DNA of 64,000 nt. It comes from an uncultured Acinetobacter sp. (lineage in GTDB: Bacteria > Pseudomonadota > Gammaproteobacteria > Pseudomonadales > Moraxellaceae). The position numbers were made by a program, and so were the translations under genes. Position 1 is the first letter of the stretch. Each line of letters opens with the position of its first letter. The notes under the pieces are model-generated. The model did not search any database. It had not been told where the DNA came from and was given only the letters and a program-made list of their open reading frames with translations. The stretch covers positions 1 through 64,000 of the forward strand of contig NZ_CANLSL010000013.1 of the NCBI RefSeq assembly GCF_947493735.1, in the 5' to 3' direction. This document shows, piece by piece, positions 55,350 to 63,534 of this stretch.

Positions 55350-56120
55350 ATGATGAAAAGCAGCCCTTTTATTCCGTATATGGGTGGTAAGCGTCGGTTG
55401 GTGTCGCAACTTGTACAAAAAATCCCCGATCATCAATGCTATGTCGAATTGTTTGCAGGCGGTGCTGCACTGTTCTTTATGCGTGATGAGCCTTCAAAAG
55501 TCGAAGTGATCAATGATATTAATGGTGAGCTAGTCAATCTCTATCGTGTGGTGCAGCATCATCTTGAGGAGTTTGTTAAGCAGTTTAAATGGGCGTTGGT
55601 CAGTCGGCAGATGTTTAACTGGCTCAAGGATGCCAATATTGAACTGATGACGGACATTCAGCGTGCAGCACGATTTTATTATCTACAGCACAATGCCTTT
55701 GGGGCAAAAGTCGCTGGGCAGAACTTTGGTACAGCAACCACGGCTCGACCTGTCAATTTGCTTCGTATCGAAGAACAACTGAGTCAAGCGCATCTGCGCC
55801 TTGCAGGTGTGACGGTGGAGCATCTGCCGTGGGATCAATGCTTGCAAAAGTATGATCGACCACATAGCTTTATGTATGCTGATCCACCGTATTGGAAGAT
55901 GGCTGGCTATGGTATGGACTTTGGACTAGAGCAATATGAAAGGCTGGCACAGCTGATGAAAAGCAGTCAAAGTAAAATCATGCTGTCGATCAACGACCAT
56001 GAGGAGATGCGAGCGACCTTTGATGGGTTAAATATTGTTACGGCAAATATTCAATATTTGGTCGGTGGTGCAAAGCGAAGTCAGGCGAAAAAGCAAGAGC
56101 TGATCATTCGCAATTATTGA
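55350..56120 (+). CDS. dam: DNA adenine methylase (Dam type)
   Basis: 256 aa D12-class N6-adenine methyltransferase. PYMGGKRRLVSQLVQ (motif X), CYVELFAGGAALFF (motif I, SAM) and FMYADPPYW (motif IV, catalytic DPPY) are intact and in D12 order. GATC as target is expected from the family but not shown. It sits between the terminase and portal genes with no nuclease partner, so it is a solitary modification gene, probably protecting phage DNA. Confidence 0.88.
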   Translation: MMKSSPFIPYMGGKRRLVSQLVQKIPDHQCYVELFAGGAALFFMRDEPSKVEVINDINGELVNLYRVVQHHLEEFVKQFKWALVSRQMFNWLKDANIELMTDIQRAARFYYLQHNAFGAKVAGQNFGTATTARPVNLLRIEEQLSQAHLRLAGVTVEHLPWDQCLQKYDRPHSFMYADPPYWKMAGYGMDFGLEQYERLAQLMKSSQSKIMLSINDHEEMRATFDGLNIVTANIQYLVGGAKRSQAKKQELIIRNY

Positions 56121-56288
56121 TCCTCAGTGATTGTTCATTTATAAATCTTTATAAACGCATTTTTAGCCATTTTTCCGCAGTTTTGCATCAATGATGTATA
56201 GCGAATGGAAAAGTGGCTTAAATCGCAAAATACGGCGATATTTAAAATTCACAGCAAAACCTCTTTTTGGCGCTGACATTCATCTTTT
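56121..56288. other. gap before late promoter 2
   Basis: No gene is visible. The stretch is AT-rich, and apart from the palindromic promoter at its right end I see no hairpin with a T-run. Confidence 0.5.
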
Positions 56289-56333
56289 TGGAAGCGCTTC
56301 CAACTGATCAATCCCAAATGCTTTTTTTAAGCT
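56289..56333 (+). promoter_or_regulatory. late promoter 2, palindrome plus -10
   Basis: TGGAAGCGCTTCCA (56289-56302), then exactly 25 bp, then TAAGCT (56328-56333). The start site would be near 56340, which is downstream of the GTG at 56335 and so supports ATG 56365 as the portal start. Confidence 0.7.
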
Positions 56334-56364
56334 AGTGCAAAATCATCATCCCCTTGTTTGCATC

Positions 56365-57972
56365 ATGGCTAAAAAATCGAAATCCAAATCCTCAAGTAAC
56401 TCAAGTAAAAAGCAAGATCGCACTGCACTCGAATCGACACAGACTGCGGATGTGGCGTGGCTATCCAGTCAATGGCAAGAGCATCCTGTGGTTGGACTCA
56501 CGCCATTGGCATTGCATCGTCTACTGACTGATGCTGAGCAAGGCAATCTACAAGCCCAAGCGGATTTGTTTAGTGACATGGAAGAGCGAGATGCGCATAT
56601 CTTCTCGGAAATGGACAAGCGTAAAAAAGGCGTCAATGGTTTGGACTGGGGTGTGAATCCCCCAAAAAATGCCAGTGAAGCTGAGCGCAAGATCGCCGAA
56701 CAAGTCACGGAATGGATTGATGATATTCAAGACTTTGAAATGTTCTTGTTTGATGCGATGGATGCGGTGGGTCACGGCTATTCGTGCCAAGAAATCGAGT
56801 GGCATCAGCTCGGCAATATTTGGCTACCGAAGTCGTTTAATCATGTGCTTGCACGCAACTTCCTAACACCGTACCAACAGCCGAATGAACTGCGACTTAA
56901 CGATGGTTCGATGGAGGGTGCGGAGTTTTGGGATTTCGGGTGGTTTGTGCATCGGCATAAAGCCAAGTCAGGCTATATTAGCCGTTCGGGTCTGCATCGG
57001 GTGTTGTCTTGGGCGTTTTTATTTAAAAACTATAGCGTCCGTGATGTGATGGAGTTCTTGGAGATTTATGGCTTGCCAATTCGTGTCGGCAAATATCCAA
57101 GCGGTGCAACTGATACGGAGAAAATGACGCTCCGCCAAGCAGTCATGTCGATTGGGCGTAATGCAGCAGGCATCATGCCTATTGGTATGTCGATCGACTT
57201 TGAAACTGCTGCCAATGGCGATACCGATAATCATATGGCGATGATCAAGTGGTGTGAGCAGTCGCAGTCCAAAGCCATCGTTGGTGGGACATTGCTCTCG
57301 CAAGCGGATGGTAAGACAAGTACCAATGCACAAAGTCAAACCCATGAGCTTCAGTTTGAAAAAATCATGAAGTCCGATGCATTGCAGTTGGCTCGTTCGA
57401 TCAACGATAGCCTTGTGTCTTATCTAATGCGCTTGAATTTTCCGAGTGTCACACCTGATCGCTATCCTGTATTTTATTTTGATACGTCGGATACCGAGGA
57501 TATTCAAGCCTATAGTGAAGCCTTGCCGAATCTCGTCAACATTGGTTTTAAAATCCCTCGCACTTGGGCGCATGAAAAACTTGGCATTCCTGAGCCGACG
57601 GATGATGAAGAAGTGTTGCAGACAGTGCAAACACAGCCAGTTGCGCAAGCGCCACTCCTTGCTGTAAATAGCTTACAACCGCATTTGCTGAATCATTTGC
57701 TGGCGACAAATTCGGCACAAATCCCGATTGATGTACAAGCCATACAACTGCTACTCAATGAGCAAGCGAAGGCGGCACAAGCGACCAGTGAATCATGGAC
57801 GCAAGACTTGCTCGCCAAACTTCAAGCGGGTCAAAGTGAAGATGAAATTTTGACACTGTTGCAAGATGCTTTCCCAAATGATGATGAGCCTGTGTTGCAG
57901 GGAAAACTCACCAAGCTGATATTTGCGGCGGAAGTGTTTGGGCGGATTAGTGTTGAGGCGGAAAATGGTTGA
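56365..57972 (+). CDS. portal protein (DUF935, Mu gp29-like)
   Basis: 535 aa from ATG 56365. A Ser/Lys-rich start (KKSKSKSSSNSSKK) is followed by the DUF935 body: LFSDMEERDAHIFSEMDKRKKGVNGLDWGVNPP, DAMDAVGHGYSCQEIEWH, and LRQAVMSIGRNAAGIMPIGMSIDF. It forms the ring for DNA entry. The C-terminal 100 residues are a helical extension. It overlaps the gpF-like start by 8 bp. Confidence 0.9.
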   Translation: MAKKSKSKSSSNSSKKQDRTALESTQTADVAWLSSQWQEHPVVGLTPLALHRLLTDAEQGNLQAQADLFSDMEERDAHIFSEMDKRKKGVNGLDWGVNPPKNASEAERKIAEQVTEWIDDIQDFEMFLFDAMDAVGHGYSCQEIEWHQLGNIWLPKSFNHVLARNFLTPYQQPNELRLNDGSMEGAEFWDFGWFVHRHKAKSGYISRSGLHRVLSWAFLFKNYSVRDVMEFLEIYGLPIRVGKYPSGATDTEKMTLRQAVMSIGRNAAGIMPIGMSIDFETAANGDTDNHMAMIKWCEQSQSKAIVGGTLLSQADGKTSTNAQSQTHELQFEKIMKSDALQLARSINDSLVSYLMRLNFPSVTPDRYPVFYFDTSDTEDIQAYSEALPNLVNIGFKIPRTWAHEKLGIPEPTDDEEVLQTVQTQPVAQAPLLAVNSLQPHLLNHLLATNSAQIPIDVQAIQLLLNEQAKAAQATSESWTQDLLAKLQAGQSEDEILTLLQDAFPNDDEPVLQGKLTKLIFAAEVFGRISVEAENG

Positions 57973-59311
57973 TTCAATCAAGCCACCGATTCCACAGCGT
58001 GCAGAACTCAATGCGCTGTTTAATCTACCGCCACAAGATGCGATTGACTACCTGAAGGCAAAGGGTTTTAAGATTGGTTGGGATTGGCATGAAACCTTAG
58101 ATGAGGCGCATAGTCGAGCCTTTACCGTAGCAAAGGTGGCTCGGATTGATTTGCTTTCGGATATTCGCAAATCCTTGATCACCGCACTTGAAGAAGGTCA
58201 AAGTCTTGAACAGTGGAAAGCCAATATCACTCCAATCCTGCAAGATAAAGGTTGGTGGGGAAAGCAAACTATTAAAAACCCTGCTGGTATTGAGCAAACT
58301 GTACAGCTTGGCAGTCCACGTCGCCTGAAAACCATATTCAATACCAATGTGCATAAAGCATTGGCGGCTGGTCGCTATAAAGCGATGATGGCAAGTGTTG
58401 AAACACGCCCATATTGGGAATGGCGACATATCAGCATCTCCAATCCACGCAAGTCACACCTTGCTCGCAATGGTGAAGTGCGTCGCTATGATGATCCATT
58501 TTGGAGTTATGCTTACCCACCTGTTGAGTGGGGGTGTAAATGCAAAGTAATCGCTCGGCGAGCCGAGGATGTTGGCGAGATGAACTTGCGCCTACGTGAA
58601 ACCGAACCAAGTGACATTGAATTGGTCGATGAAAATATTGGCATCAGTAGCTTTACTGGTCAGCCAGTGATCGGCAAACGCCCACAGATCAAGATGCGAC
58701 AACCTGACGGATCAATTGAATACTTCCGTCCAGCGGCTGGATTTAACAGCCATCCAGCGGCGAGCTATCTCATGGATGGCGAGCTAACCAAGCGAGCTGC
58801 TGAGCTGATGGGTGCGGAGCAAGGCTTGCAACAAGTCCAGCAGATGCTACTCAATCCAATACGCATCAAGGCACACGAAGCCTTTGTCAATAATGCGCTG
58901 AGCTTTGCTAAGCCACAAAATAAAACCAACACGGTGGGTGTGTTGGCTTTGCAAGAGATTTTGTTTTTAAGTGAAAAAGGAAAAGCGCTTGAAAGTCCAA
59001 TCATGACCATCAGCGACCATTTGCTGGTGGGTAAAAAAGCACAGCGACATGGTGAGGCTGGTATTGCGCCGACTGATCGAGAGTGGCTTGAATTGCCACG
59101 GCTCATTGCTCAAGCCGAGCAAGTGGTATGGGATGTCAAGAACGATAGCATGCTGTATATCTTGCCTGCGCTGGATAAGAATCATGACAACGAAGTGGTC
59201 AAGTTATCAATCAGGGCGCATGGTGTGATGGAGATTGTAAGTATTTTTAAAGTAAAACAATTAGATATTGATGCGGGACTGAAGACAAACCAATACGAGA
59301 AAATTAGATAA
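57965..59311 (+). CDS. head morphogenesis protein (Mu gpF-like) with C-terminal nuclease-like domain
   Basis: 448 aa from ATG 57965, inside the end of the portal gene. The N-terminal 250 residues fit gpF: KAKGFKIGWDWHETLDEAHSRAFTVAKV, TIFNTNVHKALAAGRYKAMMA, and WEWRHISISNPRKSHLARNGEVRRYDDPFWSYAYPPVEWGCKCKV. The last 130 residues (VGVLALQEILFLSEKGKALESPIMTISDHLLVGKKAQRHGEAG to the end) resemble the PBECR-type RNase-like domains known to be fused to gpF proteins; this part is inference. gpF is a minor head protein made with the portal. Confidence 0.82.
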   Translation: MVDSIKPPIPQRAELNALFNLPPQDAIDYLKAKGFKIGWDWHETLDEAHSRAFTVAKVARIDLLSDIRKSLITALEEGQSLEQWKANITPILQDKGWWGKQTIKNPAGIEQTVQLGSPRRLKTIFNTNVHKALAAGRYKAMMASVETRPYWEWRHISISNPRKSHLARNGEVRRYDDPFWSYAYPPVEWGCKCKVIARRAEDVGEMNLRLRETEPSDIELVDENIGISSFTGQPVIGKRPQIKMRQPDGSIEYFRPAAGFNSHPAASYLMDGELTKRAAELMGAEQGLQQVQQMLLNPIRIKAHEAFVNNALSFAKPQNKTNTVGVLALQEILFLSEKGKALESPIMTISDHLLVGKKAQRHGEAGIAPTDREWLELPRLIAQAEQVVWDVKNDSMLYILPALDKNHDNEVVKLSIRAHGVMEIVSIFKVKQLDIDAGLKTNQYEKIR

Positions 59312-59401
59312 GGTGGCGGCTGACTTGCACAGCATAATACATAGCTTTCGCCTGTAACCTTTCTATTTGGAAACTACCATCTCAGAGGTATAGTATAAAT
59401 T
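59312..59401. other. gap between gpF-like and gpG-like genes
   Basis: Ninety bases with TATAGTATAAA (59388-59398) just before the gpG-like start and AGAGG at 59382-59386. A weak internal promoter is possible; otherwise nothing is seen. Confidence 0.3.
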
Positions 59402-59893
59402 ATGAGCGCAATTAAAATCAACAATCAAGCCTTGATTGATCGACTTGGACAAGCGGCGAAGGCAATGACTGATACCACACCGCTGACTTCGGCAATTGCC
59501 AGTAGCTTTGCGTCAGTCACTGATGACAACTTTGAATCAGGTGGTCGTCCAAAATGGGCAGGACGCAAACCAACAACCATTGCAAGCTATAAGCGACGAG
59601 GCATGCGCTATGGTGGCGTGTTGCAAGCTACTGGTCATCTACGCAGTCAGATCGTGACGCAGTTTACTCGTACTGAAGCGGCCATCGGGACGAATGTGCC
59701 CTATGCACCAACCATGCACTTTGGTGCAAAACAAGGTCAATTCGGCAAGACTCGTCGCAATACACCGATTCCGTGGGGAGATATAGAGCCACGTCCATTT
59801 CTACCGATGGATGAAAACGAAAACCTACAACCCGAAGCTGAGCGTGAAGTCTTTCGTGACGTGGATTATTACTGGCAACGCATTTTTGATTAA
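59402..59893 (+). CDS. virion morphogenesis protein (Mu gpG-like)
   Basis: 163 aa. SSFASVTDDNFESGGRPKWAGRKPTTIASYKRRGMRYGGVLQATGHLRSQIVTQFTRTEAAIGTNVPYAPTMHFGAKQ is the typical block of the phage virion morphogenesis family, and IPWGDIEPRPFLPMDE ends it. In Mu, gpG is tied to head-tail joining. It is the last gene before late promoter 3. Confidence 0.88.
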   Translation: MSAIKINNQALIDRLGQAAKAMTDTTPLTSAIASSFASVTDDNFESGGRPKWAGRKPTTIASYKRRGMRYGGVLQATGHLRSQIVTQFTRTEAAIGTNVPYAPTMHFGAKQGQFGKTRRNTPIPWGDIEPRPFLPMDENENLQPEAEREVFRDVDYYWQRIFD

Positions 59894-59939
59894 TCAACCC
59901 GCCCTTAAAACAACTAAAAACCAAAAAATAAAAATTATT

Positions 59940-59984
59940 GGAAGCCCTTCCACCTGATCTAAATCATCACACTTTCTTATTCTG
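59940..59984 (+). promoter_or_regulatory. late promoter 3, palindrome plus -10
   Basis: TGGAAGCCCTTCCA (59940-59953, one centre change), then 25 bp, then TATTCT (59979-59984) followed by GAC as in promoter 1. The predicted start site is near 59991, about 15 nt before the protease gene. Confidence 0.75.
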
Positions 59985-60005
59985 ACATTCTCTTTTATAG
60001 AAAAG

Positions 60006-61103
60006 ATGTTTGTGATGGTACTTCGCTCTGCTTCTTGTAATTTTGCCCTAAATGCTCAGGCGACAGACAAACTTGTCTTGATTCCTGAAGGCATTTTTCG
60101 TGGCATTGATGGTCGTCCATTTGATGCACCACACTGGCGTTTGACCCCTGAAAAAGGTCGAGCGATGGTAGCTGTGTTAAATGCAAGAAGCATAGACATG
60201 CTGATTGATTATGAACATGCCATTCTTACTGCCAAAAGCGAAGGCAAAGAAGTACCCGCATCAGGATGGCTAAAAGCTGGAGGGTTTGAATATGTAGACG
60301 GTATCGGACTGTGTTCAAGTAACTGGTCATGGACAAAAAAAGCCAAAACCTATATCGAAGATGAAGAGTACAAATACCTCTCACCCTTCATCATCTACGA
60401 CGAATCAGGCGATGTACAAGGACTGATCAACGTCGCACTCACCAATACACCAAACATCGACACGCTACCGCCTGCACTGCTTGCAGCTGCGGCACAGGAT
60501 TTTCTACCTCAAAACTCAACTGAAACTCAATCACTTACTACTCCTCTAACTCAATCACAGGAATCACCCACAATGGATGAATTACTTGAACAATTGCGTT
60601 GGATGCTGAACTTGCCGATCTCGGCAACTACTGAAGAAATTCATGCAGAACTTGGCAAACTCCAAACGCAAATCTCAGACAAAACTGGCGTTGCTGTTGC
60701 AGCAAATAGTCAACATCTATTTGATGCGATCAATGCTATCGAGCAACTCAAAACGGCTGCAAATAGCCAAGCCACACCTGATCCAACGAAGTATGTGCCA
60801 ATGGCTGTCTATCAAGAAGCTGTTGTGAAAGCTGGTCATGCTACAACGCAAGCGCAAGCAAAAGAGCTTGATGACCTGATCACGGCGGCATGTAGTGATG
60901 GGCGCATCACAGGTCAAGCAACGATTGACTGGATCAAGGATCAAGCAAAAATTAATCCTGCCTTTGCGAAAGATCATATCAACAGCCTGCCAAAGATCGC
61001 CGCACTGACTCAACGTCAGACGCAAGGTGTTGATCTTGGTGGGAAACAAGAACCACAGCCTGACGACATTGAAATGTCGATTGCTACACAGCTTGGCGTA
61101 TAA
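60006..61103 (+). CDS. head protease/scaffold (Mu gpI-like)
   Basis: 365 aa. The N-terminal half is the Mu I protease: LIPEGIFRGIDGRPFDAPHWRLTPEKGRAMVAVLNARSIDMLIDYEHAILTAKSEGKEVPASGW and EYKYLSPFIIYDESG. The C-terminal half is helical and Gln-rich, a scaffold. ATG 60015 is an alternative start. As in Mu, an internal start may give free scaffold: ATG 60573 (MDELLEQLRWML) is a candidate, though no Shine-Dalgarno was fixed. Confidence 0.88.
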   Translation: MFVMVLRSASCNFALNAQATDKLVLIPEGIFRGIDGRPFDAPHWRLTPEKGRAMVAVLNARSIDMLIDYEHAILTAKSEGKEVPASGWLKAGGFEYVDGIGLCSSNWSWTKKAKTYIEDEEYKYLSPFIIYDESGDVQGLINVALTNTPNIDTLPPALLAAAAQDFLPQNSTETQSLTTPLTQSQESPTMDELLEQLRWMLNLPISATTEEIHAELGKLQTQISDKTGVAVAANSQHLFDAINAIEQLKTAANSQATPDPTKYVPMAVYQEAVVKAGHATTQAQAKELDDLITAACSDGRITGQATIDWIKDQAKINPAFAKDHINSLPKIAALTQRQTQGVDLGGKQEPQPDDIEMSIATQLGV

Positions 61104-61114
61104 GGAGCGAACTC

Positions 61115-61534
61115 ATGGCGAAAACAGACGTTGCAATCATCACGGAAATGCGTGATGGCGAATTGATGCCAGTGCCACTGCTTGCTGGTGCATTGGTGCT
61201 ACAGGGAACATTTGCAGTCATTAATGACACAGGTCATGCCATTGCCTCATCTGATGTCGGTGGTGCGAGTCAAATCTGCCTCGGTATTTGGGACAACAGT
61301 GCTGAAAACACAGGAGCAAACGGTGAAGTACATGGTTTGGTACGTCGCAATAAACAGTTCTTGGTACGCAACTCAAGCACTGATCCAGTGACACAAGCTG
61401 ATCTTGGGGTGCAGGTCTATGTCGAAGATAACCAGACCATTGCCAAAACAGACAACTCAGCGGCGCTGTCATTGGCGGGTCGTTTTATGGGCTTTGATGC
61501 ACAGTTTGAAGACTGTGTATGGGTGGAGATTTAA
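61115..61534 (+). CDS. probable head decoration protein
   Basis: 139 aa, between the protease and the major head protein, which is the usual place of a decoration protein. Repeated beta-rich text (PLLAGALVLQGTFAVINDTGHAIASSDVGGASQICLGIWDNSAENTGANGEVHGLVRR) and a Trp-containing end. The family looks like the small capsid-cement group (DUF2190-like), with moderate certainty. Confidence 0.6.
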   Translation: MAKTDVAIITEMRDGELMPVPLLAGALVLQGTFAVINDTGHAIASSDVGGASQICLGIWDNSAENTGANGEVHGLVRRNKQFLVRNSSTDPVTQADLGVQVYVEDNQTIAKTDNSAALSLAGRFMGFDAQFEDCVWVEI

Positions 61535-61537
61535 ACA

Positions 61538-62467
61538 ATGATTTGGAATGAACAAACCGCACAACGTGCAATTAACGCTTTAACAACGAGTCTTAAAAAG
61601 ATTTTTGATGCTGCTTTTGAAGCTGCTGAAAGTAGCTGGAATCAAGTGGCGATGGAAGTCCCGAGCAACGGTAAATCCAATACCTATGCTTGGATCGACA
61701 AGTTTCCGAAAATGCGTAAATGGGTGGGTGACAAAGTTGTTAAACAATTGTCAGCTCATGCTTACACCATCGTCAATGATGACTTTGAAGCAACTGTAGA
61801 GGTTGATCGCAACGACATTGAAGATGATGAAGTCGGTATCTATAAGCCACAGGCTGAAATGGCTGGCGAATCCTCAAAACAATGGGCAGATGAATTGGTC
61901 TATACCACACTGACCAATGGCTTTACTGAAAAATGCTATGACGGCAACACCTTCTATGCAGACAATCATGCGGTTGGTGAAGGTAAATCCAAAAAGCTGG
62001 TTTCAAATCGTCTAAATGCACCTTTGAAAATCGACACTTTGGCAGATGCAAAAGCCAGCTACGGTGTAGCTCGTACCATGATTCGTAGCGTCAAAGATGA
62101 AGAAGGACGACCTTTAAATCTTACGCCGAACCTGTTGGTCGTACCGCCTGCATTAGAAGACACAGCCAATGCACTGATGACAACTGATCGTTTGGAAGAT
62201 GGCAAAGTCAATCCATACAAAGGCACAGCAAAAGTGTTGGTGGTTGGTTGGTTGAAAACCGATACCGAGTGGCACTTATTGGATGCTCGCAAGTCGATTA
62301 AACCGATTGTCTTTCAGCCTCGTAAAAAGCCTGTGTTTGTCAAACAAACCGATACGTCTAGCGAAGCAGTATTTATGCGTAAGAAGTTTAAGTTTGGTGC
62401 GGAAGCTCGTGGTGCAGCAGGCTATGGCTTGTGGCAGATGGCTGTTGGCTCTACAGGTACAGCATAA
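61538..62467 (+). CDS. major head protein (Mu gpT-like)
   Basis: 309 aa. SSWNQVAMEVPSNGKSNTYAWIDKFPKMRKWVGDKVVKQLSAHAYTIVNDDFEATVEVDRNDIEDDEVGIYKP is the classic gpT block, and GAEARGAAGYGLWQMAVGS closes it. It forms the capsid shell. It is 3 bp after the decoration gene. Confidence 0.93.
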   Translation: MIWNEQTAQRAINALTTSLKKIFDAAFEAAESSWNQVAMEVPSNGKSNTYAWIDKFPKMRKWVGDKVVKQLSAHAYTIVNDDFEATVEVDRNDIEDDEVGIYKPQAEMAGESSKQWADELVYTTLTNGFTEKCYDGNTFYADNHAVGEGKSKKLVSNRLNAPLKIDTLADAKASYGVARTMIRSVKDEEGRPLNLTPNLLVVPPALEDTANALMTTDRLEDGKVNPYKGTAKVLVVGWLKTDTEWHLLDARKSIKPIVFQPRKKPVFVKQTDTSSEAVFMRKKFKFGAEARGAAGYGLWQMAVGSTGTA

Positions 62468-62478
62468 GGACGCATGAT

Positions 62479-62910
62479 ATGAGCTATGTCACAGTGCAAG
62501 CGATGATTGAAAAATTTGGTGAACGTGAGTTGGTTGATCTGACGGATAACGAGCAACCGTATACCGATACGATCAATCAACAAAAACTTGAAGCAGCGAT
62601 TGAGTCGGCAAATAGTGAAATCGACGGTTATATCTCAGGTCGATACACCTTGCCACTTGCGGTTGTGCCACCGTTCCTCAAAGCGGTGGGCTGTGACCTT
62701 GCTTATTACCATGCGTGCCTTGGCGATACAGTGCTGAATGAGCGTGCCAAGTTGCGCTATGACAATGCGATCAAAATCCTGACAAACATTGCCAAAGGCA
62801 TACTAAATCTCGGTGGCTCTCCTGCGGGCGAGTCCAAGCCTACTCAAACATCGTCAAATAATGTGGTGTTTGGTGTGGGTCGTCGTGATTTTGGCAACGG
62901 AGGCTGGTAA
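62479..62910 (+). CDS. gp36-like head-tail protein (DUF1320)
   Basis: 143 aa from ATG 62479; the upstream extension to 62431 runs into the major head gene. MSYVTVQAMIEKFGERELVDLTD, AIESANSEIDGYISGRYTLPL and GCDLAYYHACLG are DUF1320 words. It joins head and tail in Mu-like phages by position. Confidence 0.88.
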   Translation: MSYVTVQAMIEKFGERELVDLTDNEQPYTDTINQQKLEAAIESANSEIDGYISGRYTLPLAVVPPFLKAVGCDLAYYHACLGDTVLNERAKLRYDNAIKILTNIAKGILNLGGSPAGESKPTQTSSNNVVFGVGRRDFGNGGW

Positions 62911-62915
62911 ACATC

Positions 62916-63524
62916 ATGCTGAATCTATCCATTATTGAACAAGCGATCAAAGCCGAGATGGCAGCGCAAATCCAGTCCAAAAAATGGGCATGGATACGTG
63001 AGATCAAGACCTATGGTGGTGAGTTAGATGATGATTTAGAGGCTGTAGTCAAGATGTTCCCTGCGATATGGATCACCTTCGATGGCAGTAAAAGCCCTGA
63101 GAAGCTCAGCTATAACAAAACTCGCTTACCTATCACTTTCGTGGTGATGGTCGGCGCTCGTTCGGTGCGTAACGAAGAAGCACAGCGACATGGTGCAGGA
63201 CGTGACATTGGCACATATCAAATGCTGGACAATGTACAGCGCCTGCTTGCAGAGAATGACTTGAGTAGTCAAGGCATATCAGGGCTTGCACCACTTGAGC
63301 TAGGTCGTGTTAAAACGATTTTTAATCACAAAGTACGCACACAGTCTTTAAGTGTGCTTGCTCAAGAGTTTCACACGTCATACACGGTGATTGCATCAGA
63401 TCGGGATCGTGAGCGAGAGAGTGAAGACACACCTGATATGCACAGCATCAATCTCGATTATTACTTCCAGCCACAAGACGACATCAAAGATGCGTCCGAT
63501 CTTGTGCAGTTGGATCAACACTAG
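62916..63524 (+). CDS. gp37-like phage protein (DUF1834)
   Basis: 202 aa. AVVKMFPAIWITFDGSKSPEKLSYNKTRLPITFVVMVGARSVRNEEAQRHGAGRDIGTYQMLDNVQRLLA fits the DUF1834 family, found after gp36 in Mu-like phages. Tail-completion role inferred from place. The C-terminus includes the charged SDRDRERESEDTPD. Confidence 0.85.
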   Translation: MLNLSIIEQAIKAEMAAQIQSKKWAWIREIKTYGGELDDDLEAVVKMFPAIWITFDGSKSPEKLSYNKTRLPITFVVMVGARSVRNEEAQRHGAGRDIGTYQMLDNVQRLLAENDLSSQGISGLAPLELGRVKTIFNHKVRTQSLSVLAQEFHTSYTVIASDRDRERESEDTPDMHSINLDYYFQPQDDIKDASDLVQLDQH

Positions 63525-63534
63525 GATTTTAAAA

